A stretch of DNA of 34,224 nt from Polyangia bacterium. Lineage in GTDB: Bacteria; Myxococcota_A; Polyangia; Polyangiales; Sandaracinaceae. The notes under the pieces were generated by a model that was given only the letters and a program-made list of their open reading frames with translations, was not told where the DNA came from and did no database searches. The position numbers and the translations under genes are program-made. Shown here piece by piece: positions 16,735 through 24,991 of the stretch. How positions within the stretch are numbered: position 1 is the stretch's first letter; every line of letters begins with the position of its first letter. The stretch spans positions 1 through 34,224 of the forward strand of contig JAUHXR010000060.1 of the NCBI GenBank assembly GCA_030426845.1, given 5' to 3'.

Positions 16735-16818
16735 CGCTCAGCGCCAACCGCTCAGCGCCCGTCGCTCAGCGCCGATCGCTCAGCGCCAATCGCTCAGCGC
16801 CCGTCGCTCAGTGCCAGG
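16735..16818. repeat. Six 14-bp tandem repeats, each with an imperfect palindrome and a TCA
   Basis: Units CGCTCAGCGCC plus 3 variable bases start at 16735, 16749, 16763, 16777, 16791 and 16805; the last has one change (CAGTGCC). Each contains CGCT-C-AGCG. The TCA of the last unit (16808-16810) is the stop codon TGA of the minus-strand gene, so the array looks like outward iteration of that gene's end. It lies between convergent genes. Confidence 0.85.
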
Positions 16819-17824
16819 GGACCGCGCGGCCGGCGACCGTGCCCATCTCGTGGCGGCGGAGGCGGCCGGAGCTCGCGACGTAGATGTCGGTGCAGGTCAG
16901 CGGCCCGGCGCCGAACTCGATGCTCGCCGCGGCGGCGACGCCGGTCTCGAGGGTCATGGGAGACCCGCCGCCGGCCGGCAGCATGAGGAGCGTGCCGCTG
17001 CTGTTGTCAGTCACGTAGACGTTGCCGTCCTGGTCGAGCGCGACCCCGTCGGGGCTCCCGAGCCCGGTCGCCGCGGTGGCGCGCGCCATCTCGGTGCCGC
17101 GCTGCAGCCGGAGCTGGAACAGCGTCCCCGTCGCGTAGCTCGCGACGTAGAGCGAGCCGTCGTCCGCGAAGGCGATGCCGTTGGCGCCGCGGATCGGGCT
17201 CGTCGTCACCGTCGTCGACGCGCCGCCGGTGAGGTCGTTGCGCATCACCGCGCCCATCGAGAACTCGGACCAGTAGAGCGCGCCGTCGGGGCCGAGGGTC
17301 AGGCCGTTCGGGCTCCCCGCGTCGATCCGGGTGAAGGTAGGCGGGGAGGCGGTGACGTCGATGACGTAGACGCCGCGGCCCGGAGCGCCGACGTAGAGGG
17401 TCTCGTTGGCGGCGTCGAGGACCAGGCCCCAGACGGTGCGGGCGCTGTCCCCCGACAGATCGACGAACCGGTTCTCCGGCGAGCCGCCGGGCGCGAGCCG
17501 GCCGACCGCACCGTTTTGCGAGTAGTAGATCGTGCCGTCGCGGGCGATCACGAGGCCCTCGGTGCCGCGGATCCCGCTGACGTCGGGGCGCTGGTCACCG
17601 CAGGTCATCGGGCCGGCGTCGGGCGTGCCCGGGCCGGCGTCGTCGTCCCCAGGCCCCGCGTCGCCGCCGCCGGGCCCCGCGTCGAGGGTCGAGGGGGGAC
17701 CGGAGTCGAGGGTCGAGGGCGGACCGGCGTCCACCTGCGGCCCCGAGTCGGTCGGCTCGGCGCCGTCATCGCAGGCGACGAGGAGGAGGGCGAGGGCGAG
17801 GCTCAGCGGCAGGGCGCGCGTCAT
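16808..17824 (-). CDS. SMP-30/NHL-type beta-propeller lipoprotein
   Basis: This is a 338-residue lipoprotein: the signal ends in LLVAC with Cys18 and Asp at +2, followed by a long Asp-Ala-Gly-Pro linker to about residue 72. The rest is a beta-propeller of the SMP-30/NHL type, seen as repeated blades such as GLVIARDGTIYYSQ, GLTLGPDGALYWSE, GIAFADDGSLYVAS and GVALDQDGNVYVTD. Such domains act as lactonases or as binding platforms; metal-ligand residues cannot be assigned by eye, so enzymatic function is open. The stop codon lies inside the 14-bp tandem array. Upstream, TATACG sits 6 nt before the ATG with no ribosome-binding site. Confidence 0.85.
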   Translation of the reverse strand: MTRALPLSLALALLLVACDDGAEPTDSGPQVDAGPPSTLDSGPPSTLDAGPGGGDAGPGDDDAGPGTPDAGPMTCGDQRPDVSGIRGTEGLVIARDGTIYYSQNGAVGRLAPGGSPENRFVDLSGDSARTVWGLVLDAANETLYVGAPGRGVYVIDVTASPPTFTRIDAGSPNGLTLGPDGALYWSEFSMGAVMRNDLTGGASTTVTTSPIRGANGIAFADDGSLYVASYATGTLFQLRLQRGTEMARATAATGLGSPDGVALDQDGNVYVTDNSSGTLLMLPAGGGSPMTLETGVAAAASIEFGAGPLTCTDIYVASSGRLRRHEMGTVAGRAVPWH

Positions 17825-17830
17825 CGACCG

Positions 17831-17836
17831 CGTATA
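17831..17836 (-). promoter_or_regulatory. -10-like TATACG, near-leaderless arrangement, for gene at 17824
   Basis: On the minus strand TATACG ends 6 nt before the ATG at 17824. The sixth base departs from TANNNT, but spacing and the missing ribosome-binding site match the other cases in the window. Confidence 0.35.
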
Positions 17837-17926
17837 TCCGCTCGCGCGCCTCCCGTCGACCGGGACCGCGCCGGTGGCGTCACGGTCGATCGCCCGCGCG
17901 CGTGGCCGTCCGCGCGGCAGGAGGCG

Positions 17927-19336
17927 TCAGGACGCCTTGCGGGACGCGACGCTGGGCCGCGCCGGGGAGGGTCGCGACAGGTAGATCCGGTCCCGACCGT
18001 CGGTCTTGGCCAGATACATCGTGGCGTCCGCGGTCCGGATCAGGTCGGAGCCGTCCCGGGCCTGGGCCTCCGCGGCGCTCGAGATGCCGGCCGAGAACGT
18101 CACCTCGCGGCCGACGCGCCGACCGGCGCGGAGCTGCTTCACCATCCCGCGGATCTCCTCCATGCGCCCGAGCGCCTGCTCCGGCGTCGCGCCCGGGAGC
18201 AGGATCACGAACTCCTCGCCGCCGAAGCGGCAGACGACGTCCTCGGTGCGGAAGAACTCCCTCAGCAGCTTGCCGAGCTCGACGAGGAGCTCGTCCGCCG
18301 CGACGTGCCCGTGGGTGTCGTTGAAGGACTTGAAGTGATCGAGGTCCATCATGACGAGGCTCAGCGGCCGATCCTCGCGCTCCGCGCGGCGCAGCTCGCG
18401 GACGAGGGTCTCCTCGAGGTAGCGGCGGTTGAAGCACCCCGTGAGCGGGTCGCGGATCGTCTGGCGCTGGAGCCGCTCGCGCAGGGTCACGTTCGCGATC
18501 GCGAGGCCGAGGTGATCGGCGACCGCGTTGACGAACCTCGCCTCCGCCGAGTCTCGCGCCACGTCGTGGTCGTGCGGCAGCTCGAGGTGCAAGAGGCCCT
18601 TGGCCGCGCCCTGCGCCATCAGCGGCAGGCAGACGTGCGCGAGGTTGCGGATCCGGGCGTGGCCGCAGTCGAGCGCGAGCCACTCCCCGGTGCTCCAGTG
18701 GGGCCGCCCTCGCCGCAGCGCCCAGCAGTCGGTCGGGTCGATCACCTGCTGGACCTGCATCTGGCCGAAGGAGGAGATCAGCTCGCCGTGGCCCCGGCTC
18801 TCGTCGAGCACGTAGACGCCCCCCGAGTGGGCGGGGAAGATCTTTCGGAGGAAGAGGTCGATGACCTCCCGGGCGTCGTCCATCCCGCGCGAGCTCTGCA
18901 GCAGCTCGCCCATGTCCGAGATCATCCCGAGCTGCTCGGCGCGGTCCTCGAGCTGGGCGAGCCGGCTGGCCGTCGCCGCGCGCTGCGCATGCTCGGCCGT
19001 CACGTCGCGCGCCACCGCTGCGAAGTGCATCGGCTGGAGCGGGTCGACGCTCGCGCTCCAGCGGAGCCAGATGCGCGATCCGTCCGCGTCGGTGCACGGC
19101 AGATCGAGCCCGCGGACCGCGCCGCCGCTCGAGAGCCGCGCCAGCATCTCGTCGATAATCGGGCGCGCCTCAGACGCCGCGAGCTCGACGAGCGAGCGCC
19201 CCTCGAGCTCGGCCGCCTGTCGCCCGAGCGCCGCCTCCCAGCCGGGGTTGACTCGGATGATCTGGCCGTCGAGCCGCGCGATGCACAGCAAGTCGACGGA
19301 GGCGCGGAAGAATGCCTCGAGGTCGGGCTCGCTCAT
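17927..19336 (-). CDS. PAS-GAF-GGDEF diguanylate cyclase
   Basis: A 469-residue cytoplasmic sensor that should make cyclic di-GMP from two GTP. Domains in order: PAS at about 8-125 (LLCIARLDGQIIRVNPGWEAALG), GAF at about 145-285, and GGDEF at about 292-455. The active-site loop is GGEEF (372-376), with RDPLTGCFNRRYL and DLDHFKSFND typical of active enzymes. The inhibitory I-site RxxD (RTED, 363-366) lies exactly 5 residues before GGEEF, so product inhibition is expected. There is no membrane segment, so the signal is probably cytoplasmic. The start is taken at the ATG 19336 (MSEPDLEAFF); the frame extends upstream to 19420 but that part is not domain-like. A small hairpin overlaps the stop codon (AGGCGT/ACGCCT, 17922-17937). 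Confidence 0.92.
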   Translation of the reverse strand: MSEPDLEAFFRASVDLLCIARLDGQIIRVNPGWEAALGRQAAELEGRSLVELAASEARPIIDEMLARLSSGGAVRGLDLPCTDADGSRIWLRWSASVDPLQPMHFAAVARDVTAEHAQRAATASRLAQLEDRAEQLGMISDMGELLQSSRGMDDAREVIDLFLRKIFPAHSGGVYVLDESRGHGELISSFGQMQVQQVIDPTDCWALRRGRPHWSTGEWLALDCGHARIRNLAHVCLPLMAQGAAKGLLHLELPHDHDVARDSAEARFVNAVADHLGLAIANVTLRERLQRQTIRDPLTGCFNRRYLEETLVRELRRAEREDRPLSLVMMDLDHFKSFNDTHGHVAADELLVELGKLLREFFRTEDVVCRFGGEEFVILLPGATPEQALGRMEEIRGMVKQLRAGRRVGREVTFSAGISSAAEAQARDGSDLIRTADATMYLAKTDGRDRIYLSRPSPARPSVASRKAS

Positions 19337-19426
19337 GTCCCCATGGTCCTGATCGCCATGCCCACCCCATCGGCTGTGGGGGGTCCTTCTTGAGGGTGTC
19401 CCTCGGAAAGGACGGGACAAAGTACG

Positions 19427-20764
19427 TCAGAGGTGGAGCGCGAGGCCCAGGCGGACGGTGTTCGCGGAGCCGTGGTAGCGGCCGGTCGGGCTGGGGTGGT
19501 TGAACGCCGCGAGGGAGGGCTGGGTGACCGGGCGGTGGAGGCTCGTCGTCACGTCGCGGTCGATCAGGAAGATGTGGCTGTACGACAGCAGCAGGCTCAG
19601 CTCGGGCACGATGCGCCAGCGCGCGTTCGCGCCGACCTCCACCCGGTGGAAGTCGAGGTTGTTCGGCGCGGCCGTCTCGTCGGGCACGGTGTTGCTCTGG
19701 TAGGCGCCGTGGATCGCGAGGAGCAGCTCCTCGACCGGGTAGACCCCTCCCCGCACCAGGACGCGGTGGCGGTCGAGGTAGGCCTGAGGCTTGGACTGGT
19801 CGGTGATCGCCTCCGACGTCGCCTCGGAGACGTCGAGGTTGAAGTTCGGCTGCGAGCTCGTGTGCTCGAATTGGTAGTAGGCGGCGAGCTCGACCATCGG
19901 GTGCGGCCGCGCGGACACGCCGAAGAAGAAGATCAGCGGGATGTCGAGGTTGAGGTCGATGTTGCCGTTCAGATCGGGCAGCTCCGCGCTCGGCAGGGTG
20001 TTCGCGACGAAGTCGCGGAGCGCCTGCGGGTACTCGACGCTCAGCGTGCCCGCGCCGAGCACCCAGACGGGGCTGTGGATGGAGAAGCTCAGGGCGAGCT
20101 CGTCGATCGGCCGGACGTGGACGCCGCCGAGGAAGCCCGCGCCGAAGCCGCTGCCGCTGACGGTGACCGGCGCGGCGAGGGATGGCTCGGCGTAGGGGAA
20201 GGGGGCGTCGAGCTCCGTGCTCCCGGCGGTCTGGTTGAGCTGCGCCCCGAAGTCCTTGTCGAGGTCGGAGCCGAGGCTCGCGTAGGCGAGGTTGAGGCCC
20301 AGGCCGATCGTGATCCAGGGGGCCGGGCTGAAGCTGCCGCCGACCGAGCCCTGGATGTGGAAGAACTGCCCGTTGACCAGGTAGTAGCGGGTGATCGCGG
20401 CCGCGCCGTCGTCCCGCGACCAGCTCCCGCCGCTCGCCCGCGAGACGCCGACCGTGAAGCCGACCCGCCAGTCACGGGTGTCGAGGTCGGAGAAGCCGCC
20501 GAGGGTGAGGAGGGGACCGACCGGGGTCTGGCTCGAGCCCGCAGAGCCGTCGGCGGGATCGTAGCCGAGGTCGATCACGCTCAGGCCGGCGTCGAGCTCG
20601 AGGCTCGAGCCGCGCGCGGCCCCCATCGCGGCCGGGTTGTAGTAGGCGGCCGAGCCGTCGGCGGTGGACGGGCCGGAGAGCGCGGTGCCGATCGCCTGGG
20701 CCGAGGCGCGTGGGGCGACGAGCCCCGCGCTCAGCAGGGCGAGGAGGGCCGCGAGGCGGCGCAT
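19427..20764 (-). CDS. FadL/TodX-type outer-membrane transport protein
   Basis: This 445-residue protein has a Sec signal peptide ending ASA/Q (about residue 23) and is predicted to fold as an outer-membrane beta-barrel of the FadL/TodX family, which lets hydrophobic compounds such as long-chain fatty acids cross the outer membrane. Evidence is the N-terminal hatch-like SAAYYNPAAMGAARGSS motif just after the signal, alternating aromatic/glycine strands, the length, and a C-terminal GLALHL strand. Its ATG is 1 nt after the stop of the TULIP-like gene (20766-22913), so the two are almost certainly translated from one mRNA. The substrate is inferred from the family, not shown. Confidence 0.88.
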   Translation of the reverse strand: MRRLAALLALLSAGLVAPRASAQAIGTALSGPSTADGSAAYYNPAAMGAARGSSLELDAGLSVIDLGYDPADGSAGSSQTPVGPLLTLGGFSDLDTRDWRVGFTVGVSRASGGSWSRDDGAAAITRYYLVNGQFFHIQGSVGGSFSPAPWITIGLGLNLAYASLGSDLDKDFGAQLNQTAGSTELDAPFPYAEPSLAAPVTVSGSGFGAGFLGGVHVRPIDELALSFSIHSPVWVLGAGTLSVEYPQALRDFVANTLPSAELPDLNGNIDLNLDIPLIFFFGVSARPHPMVELAAYYQFEHTSSQPNFNLDVSEATSEAITDQSKPQAYLDRHRVLVRGGVYPVEELLLAIHGAYQSNTVPDETAAPNNLDFHRVEVGANARWRIVPELSLLLSYSHIFLIDRDVTTSLHRPVTQPSLAAFNHPSPTGRYHGSANTVRLGLALHL

Positions 20765-20765
20765 C

Positions 20766-22913
20766 TCACCGACCCGCGCGGCGGCGGCGGATCACGAGGC
20801 CTGCGAGCCCGAGCGCGAGCAGCGCGAGGCCCGGGCCGCGGCTGGAGCCCGGCGCGCCGACCGAGCAGCCCGACGAGAGCAGGCTCGGGTGCAGCGCGAA
20901 CCCGACCGCCTCGCTCGTCACGTTCCCCGCGGCGTCGCGCACCACGATCTCGAGCTCGTAGAGGTCGTGGCCGCTCAGCTCGCCGGTCGCGAGCTCGAGC
21001 GCCCCCGCGTCCGGCCCGAACGGCGCCTCCTGCAGGATCTCGGTCTCGCCACCCTCGCCGACCATGCGGAGGATCCAGCGGCTCTCGACCGCGCCGGGTT
21101 GGGCGTCCTCGGCCGTCCACGTGACGTGCACCGTCGGGGTGTCGACGATCGCCCCGGGCGCCTCGAGGAGGGTCAGCTCGGGCGGCGTGCCGTCGACGCG
21201 GAAGCCGTGCAGCGCGGGCACGCGATCCTCGTTGCCGTTGAGATCGACCGCCGCGACCTCGAGCACGTGCTCGCCGTCGGTGGCGTCGAAGCGCACCTCG
21301 CGCAGGCCGGTCGGCGCCTCGTTCAGCGGCTCGCCGTCGAGCCAGGCGCGGTAGCGGAGCAGGCTCTCGGGGGTGGTGTCGTCGCGGCCCGAGACGCGGA
21401 AGCGCGCGGTGCCGGCCGGAAGGAGGTTCGATGGATCGACGAGCGAGGTGTCCGGCGCGGTGTCGTCGCTCGGATCGGGCAGGTGGAGATCGGCGCCGAC
21501 CCGCTGCCAGCCGCGGTCGCTCTCGAGCGCGGTCACGTGGAGGAAGGTGCCGGCGATCGGGTGGAGCGTCGGCGCGACCGGCAGACCCGAGAGGCGCTCC
21601 GAGATCATCGGCGTGACCGTCTCGGTGACGAAGGTGCGCAGGCGCGCGGGGTCGACGTCGAGCTCGGTGTTGCCTGCCTCGAGGCGGAGCTGCTCGATCG
21701 CGAGGTCCTGCAGATCGAGGGTGAGGCCGCCGACCTCGGGGTCGACCGCCAGCGCGGCCGAGAGCGTCCCGTCCACGAAGAGGTCGAGCCGGCTCGGGGT
21801 GCCGCGGCCGGGGATGACGTCGACCATCACGTGGAGCTCGCGGAGCGCGACCTCGGCCACGTCCTCGCCCGCGCGGCCGAAGCTCGCGACGAGGGGCTGC
21901 TCGATGTCGACCTCGATCTCGATCGAGGTGCGCGGCGGCAGGCCGATCTGCTGGACGACGCCCTCGGTGCCGAGGTCGAGGCTCTGCGGGTTGTCCGCGA
22001 GGAGGCGGCTGATCAGCCCGCCGCTCCACGCCTCGTAGAGGGCCTCGTTGACGAGCCGGTCCGACACCGCGATCTGGAGCTGCCCGCCCATCTCGCGCGG
22101 CAGCGCCTCGCCCTCGGGCGCGTGGGTGTCGGGCGCGTCCTCGCTCCAGCGGCGCGGGCCCGCCCAGGTGACCATCGCGTCGCCGCCGACCGTCACGCCG
22201 TCGGCCCGGCTGAGATCGAGCGACTCGAGCCAGCCCTCGAGGGAGAAGCCGGCCACCTCGACGGTGAGGCCGAGGGTGTCGCCCATCAGCTCGGTGAGGA
22301 TCGCGGAGACGCGCTCGCTGATCATCGTCTCGAGGCGCGGCACCATCAGATCGAGCGCCCAGGTCTCGACCGCGTTGAGCAGCCACTCCGCGACGTCACC
22401 GACCAGGCAGCCCTCGCTCGCGATGTCGAGGTCGTCGGCCGTGAGGTCGAGCCCGACCATCGCGCCGTGGAACTCGACGCCGCCGTCCGGGCCGGTCGCG
22501 GCCGCGAGCTCCACCGCGACGTCGAGCTGGCGGACCGCCGCGGTCACGTCGCACATCGCCTCGCCGAAGCACGCGTAGGGGTTGTCGATCGTCAGCGGGG
22601 TCGCGACGTCGATGTCGATCACCGTGTCGACCAGGAGCGCGCCGTCGGCGGTGCGCAGCGACAGCTCGTGCCAGCCCAGCTCGACGTTGACGTCCGGCAC
22701 GTGGGCCGTGATCGTCCGCGAGCCCGGGCAGTCGTAGAGCTCCGCGTCGAGGGCCGCGATGGGAAGATCCTCGGGCAGGTGGCTCATCGCGACCGTGGTC
22801 ATCTGGTCGATGCCCGACGGGGTGACGCGGGCCCCGAAGTCCTGGGCGGAGGCGCCGCTCGAGAGGACCGAGGCCGGCAGGACGAGCGCGATCGCGAGGA
22901 GGAGTCGACGCAT
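20766..22913 (-). CDS. MYXO-CTERM protein with TULIP/BPI-like domains
   Basis: This 715-residue exported protein has a signal peptide ending ASA (about residue 23), two long mixed regions (about 25-430), an Ig-like part with DLNGNEDRVPALHGFRVDGTPP (about 500-660), and a MYXO-CTERM tail: SGCS, hydrophobic helix, RRRR. The first regions recall TULIP/BPI-type lipid-binding modules: long amphipathic helices such as VETWALDLMVPRLETMISERVSAIL followed by strands, and a second copy RTFVTETVTPMISERLSGLP. That resemblance is by pattern only. MYXO-CTERM proteins are processed by a myxosortase and end on the cell surface or are secreted. The start is the ATG at 22913; the frame opens further upstream but without a signal peptide. 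It is coupled to the downstream FadL-type gene. Confidence 0.75.
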   Translation of the reverse strand: MRRLLLAIALVLPASVLSSGASAQDFGARVTPSGIDQMTTVAMSHLPEDLPIAALDAELYDCPGSRTITAHVPDVNVELGWHELSLRTADGALLVDTVIDIDVATPLTIDNPYACFGEAMCDVTAAVRQLDVAVELAAATGPDGGVEFHGAMVGLDLTADDLDIASEGCLVGDVAEWLLNAVETWALDLMVPRLETMISERVSAILTELMGDTLGLTVEVAGFSLEGWLESLDLSRADGVTVGGDAMVTWAGPRRWSEDAPDTHAPEGEALPREMGGQLQIAVSDRLVNEALYEAWSGGLISRLLADNPQSLDLGTEGVVQQIGLPPRTSIEIEVDIEQPLVASFGRAGEDVAEVALRELHVMVDVIPGRGTPSRLDLFVDGTLSAALAVDPEVGGLTLDLQDLAIEQLRLEAGNTELDVDPARLRTFVTETVTPMISERLSGLPVAPTLHPIAGTFLHVTALESDRGWQRVGADLHLPDPSDDTAPDTSLVDPSNLLPAGTARFRVSGRDDTTPESLLRYRAWLDGEPLNEAPTGLREVRFDATDGEHVLEVAAVDLNGNEDRVPALHGFRVDGTPPELTLLEAPGAIVDTPTVHVTWTAEDAQPGAVESRWILRMVGEGGETEILQEAPFGPDAGALELATGELSGHDLYELEIVVRDAAGNVTSEAVGFALHPSLLSSGCSVGAPGSSRGPGLALLALGLAGLVIRRRRAGR

Positions 22914-23062
22914 GGGTGTCGACTGCGCAACAATGGTGCCATCCAGGGGGCGAGCCCAAACAACGCGGTCGAGGGAATGCGTGGCTACCCGATTGGCCAT
23001 CGATCGTGGCCACCGGCGGAGCCCCCCGCGCTCCCGGTCCCTGCCGGGTTCCTCGAGCGGCC

Positions 23063-24124
23063 TCAGTCGTACTTGCCGAGGGTGCCTCGGCCGATCGTCG
23101 GGGCGACCCGACCGGCCACGTGCACGCGATCGCGGCCGGCCCGCTTGGCGCGGTACATCGCCCGGTCGGCGCGGGCCTCGAGCTCGGCCGCCGGCTCGCG
23201 TCCATCCCAGGTCGCCACGCCGATCGAGACGGTCTGACGGACGCTGATCCCGCTCGAGAGGGGCAAGAGCCGCTCGGCGAGGCGCGCCCGGACCCGCTCC
23301 GCGACCGCGGCCGACTCGCGGGCGGTGGCGCGCGGCAAGATCACGACGAACTCCTCACCGCCGCGGCGCACGACCACATCGACCGCGCGGACGACGGCGC
23401 GCACCACGCTCACGAAGTGTCGCAGCACCTCGTCACCGGCTGCATGTCCGTACGTGTCGTTGACGCGCTTGAAGCGGTCGAGGTCGAGGAGCATCAGGCT
23501 CAGTGCCTCACCGCTTCGGCGGCTGCGGGCGAGCTCCTCGGCGAGGCGCGGGGCGAGGTAGCCGCGGTTGTAGGCCCCGGTGTGGGCATCGGTGATCGTG
23601 CGCTCCGAGAGCTCGCGGAGGCGCAGCTCCTGCGCCGAGATGGTGCAGAGCAGGAGCGCGGCCCGCTCGTGCTCCTCGGTGAACGCGGCCGGCGCGCGCG
23701 ACGACGCGGAGAGCACGGCGCGTACGTCCCCGTCGACGATCACCGGCGCGCTGAGGACCGAGCGCACCTCGAAGCCGCGGTCGGCTCGCGGCTCGAACCG
23801 GTGGTCGGCGGAGGCGTCGGCGACCCGGGCCACGCGGCCGTGCTCGGCGACCCACCCGAGGATCCCCTGGCCGCGCACGAAGGTCGGCGCGTCGCCCTCG
23901 GTGCCGACGCCCGCGCGCGCGCTCGGCTCGAGCCGGCCGTCGTCTCCACAGAGCCGCACCGAGGCGTGATCGGCGCCGGTCAGCGAGAGGGCGGCGTCGG
24001 CGACGAGCTGGAGCCGCGCTGGCAGCGACGCCCCGGCGTCGTACGACCGGGTGAGCATCGCGAGCATGCCCAGCGCGCCGCCCTCCACGCCGCCCTCCAC
24101 GCCGCCCTCCACGCCGCCCTTCAC
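23063..24124 (-). CDS. GAF-GGDEF diguanylate cyclase
   Basis: A 353-residue cytoplasmic protein with a GAF sensor domain (about 28-170) and a GGDEF domain (about 173-335). The active loop is GGEEF (255-259), metal and substrate motifs DAHTGAYNRGYL and DLDRFKRVND are intact, and the I-site RAVD (246-249) lies 5 residues before the loop, so it should be an active, feedback-inhibited c-di-GMP synthase. The N-terminus is odd: GTG 24124 opens four tandem 12-bp units giving Lys/Val-Glu-Gly-Gly repeats, each with its own GTG. The true start could be any of these, or ATG 24067. GTG 24124 has no good ribosome-binding site, and this choice is the least sure part of the call. Confidence 0.88.
   Translation of the reverse strand: MKGGVEGGVEGGVEGGALGMLAMLTRSYDAGASLPARLQLVADAALSLTGADHASVRLCGDDGRLEPSARAGVGTEGDAPTFVRGQGILGWVAEHGRVARVADASADHRFEPRADRGFEVRSVLSAPVIVDGDVRAVLSASSRAPAAFTEEHERAALLLCTISAQELRLRELSERTITDAHTGAYNRGYLAPRLAEELARSRRSGEALSLMLLDLDRFKRVNDTYGHAAGDEVLRHFVSVVRAVVRAVDVVVRRGGEEFVVILPRATARESAAVAERVRARLAERLLPLSSGISVRQTVSIGVATWDGREPAAELEARADRAMYRAKRAGRDRVHVAGRVAPTIGRGTLGKYD
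24077..24124 (-). repeat. Four 12-bp in-frame repeats, each carrying a GTG start and GGAGG
   Basis: On the minus strand the unit GTGGAGGGCGGC is present at 24112-24101, 24100-24089 and 24088-24077, with the first unit (24124-24113) being GTGAAGGGCGGC. Each unit offers a GTG and a purine-rich stretch just upstream of the next GTG. Copy number changes would keep the reading frame. Confidence 0.8.
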
Positions 24125-24385
24125 GAGGGAAGGGATGCCCCCGCGCGATCCCGCGCGGCAAGGCCGGCGTGGACGAACGCGCGAAAAAAGACGCGCGGCG
24201 TGTCACGGCTCGAGGCGGGGTGATCGGCGAAAATCGCAACGATGTCGATCGAGTCCGCCGCTCGGAGCCGCGAGAGGGCGTCGCGGCCGCGGCGCGCTGG
24301 CGGCGGCCGGCCGCGAATTTCATCGCGCTTCGTGGCGCGCTGCCGACGGATCACGCGCGAGCCGGTCCGGCGAACGGTCCGGACG
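24125..24385. other. Intergenic region, AT-richer than its surroundings
   Basis: These 261 nt lie upstream of the GAF-GGDEF gene and after the end of the glycine-rich membrane-protein gene (both minus strand). They contain an A-run (GCGAAAAAAGACG, near 24180) and a CGAAAATCGCAACG stretch, a plausible promoter zone for the cyclase gene. A 77-codon minus-strand frame (24121-24354) overlaps the cyclase start by GTGA but has weaker codon bias than neighbours, so it is not called. Confidence 0.4.
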
Positions 24386-24922
24386 TCAGCGCGCGAGCCG
24401 GGCCGTCGGCGGCGGGCGCACGGTGGCCCAGTAGACGAGCGCGGCGATCACCGGGACCAGGCTCAGGCCGACCGCGGCGCCGAGCGCGCCTCCCGGGAGC
24501 CAGCCGTCGCCCGGATCGCTGAGCTCTCCTACCGTCGCCCCGAAGCCCGCGCTGGCCAGGACGGTCGCGAACGCAGCGAGGAGGGTCGCGCCGTCGTCCC
24601 CGCCCTGATCCTGGGCGTCGCCGACCCGCCCGAGCCCCCAGCCCGCGCCGAACGCGAGCCCGACGCCGGCGCCGATGAGGAGCGAGAACAGCGCATAACT
24701 ATCGCCTTCTTGCATCAGCGGTAGGCCCAGGCCGCCCCCGAGCGCGCCGCCCGCGAGCATCCCCACCATCGCGCCCATCGACGCGTACCCGAAGGTCGTG
24801 CCGAACGACCAGCGGGGCAGCTCCGGCGGCCAGGGCAGCGCAGCGGAGCATCCAGACGTGTTGCCGGATCGATCTCGACCGCGCAAGCATCGATACGCGA
24901 CACATGCACCGAACGGCGACAC
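24386..24922 (-). CDS. Glycine-rich membrane protein, unknown function
   Basis: I do not recognise the family. The product (178 residues from GTG 24922) has about four hydrophobic segments rich in Gly and Ala, including MGAMVGMLAGGALGGGLGL, LLIGAGVGLAFGAGWGLG, and a final VGLSLVPVIAALVYWATV, suggesting tightly packed glycine-zipper-like helices in a membrane. A GGAGG site lies 8 nt before GTG 24922, which supports that start. However, the first 25 codons have weak third-position GC bias, and ATG 24778 would give a shorter protein beginning at the first hydrophobic segment. The next gene upstream on the same strand ends 69 nt away. Confidence 0.6.
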   Translation of the reverse strand: MSPFGACVAYRCLRGRDRSGNTSGCSAALPWPPELPRWSFGTTFGYASMGAMVGMLAGGALGGGLGLPLMQEGDSYALFSLLIGAGVGLAFGAGWGLGRVGDAQDQGGDDGATLLAAFATVLASAGFGATVGELSDPGDGWLPGGALGAAVGLSLVPVIAALVYWATVRPPPTARLAR

Positions 24923-24930
24923 AGGCGAGT

Positions 24931-24935
24931 CCTCC
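24931..24935 (-). promoter_or_regulatory. Ribosome-binding site supporting GTG 24922
   Basis: On the minus strand GGAGG lies 8 nt before the GTG at 24922. It is one of the few strong Shine-Dalgarno matches in the window and decides the start. Confidence 0.55.
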
Positions 24936-24991
24936 GCGCGGCCCCGAGCTCAGACTCGCCGTGTCGCGGTCCGGAGCTCGGGGCCAGGGCG

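Noticed and set aside
16735-16818. CRISPR array
   Set aside because: The units are contiguous 14-bp tandem copies with no unique spacers of 30-40 nt and no cas genes nearby.
22994-23012. TGGCCA-N7-TGGCCA as an operator
   Set aside because: TGGCCA is itself a palindrome and short; in GC-rich DNA this spacing can easily arise by chance, and it is far from any clear promoter.
24121-24354. 77-codon minus-strand frame overlapping the GGDEF gene start by GTGA
   Set aside because: Third-position GC is clearly lower than in neighbouring genes, there is no recognisable motif and no ribosome-binding site; the GTGA overlap alone is not enough.
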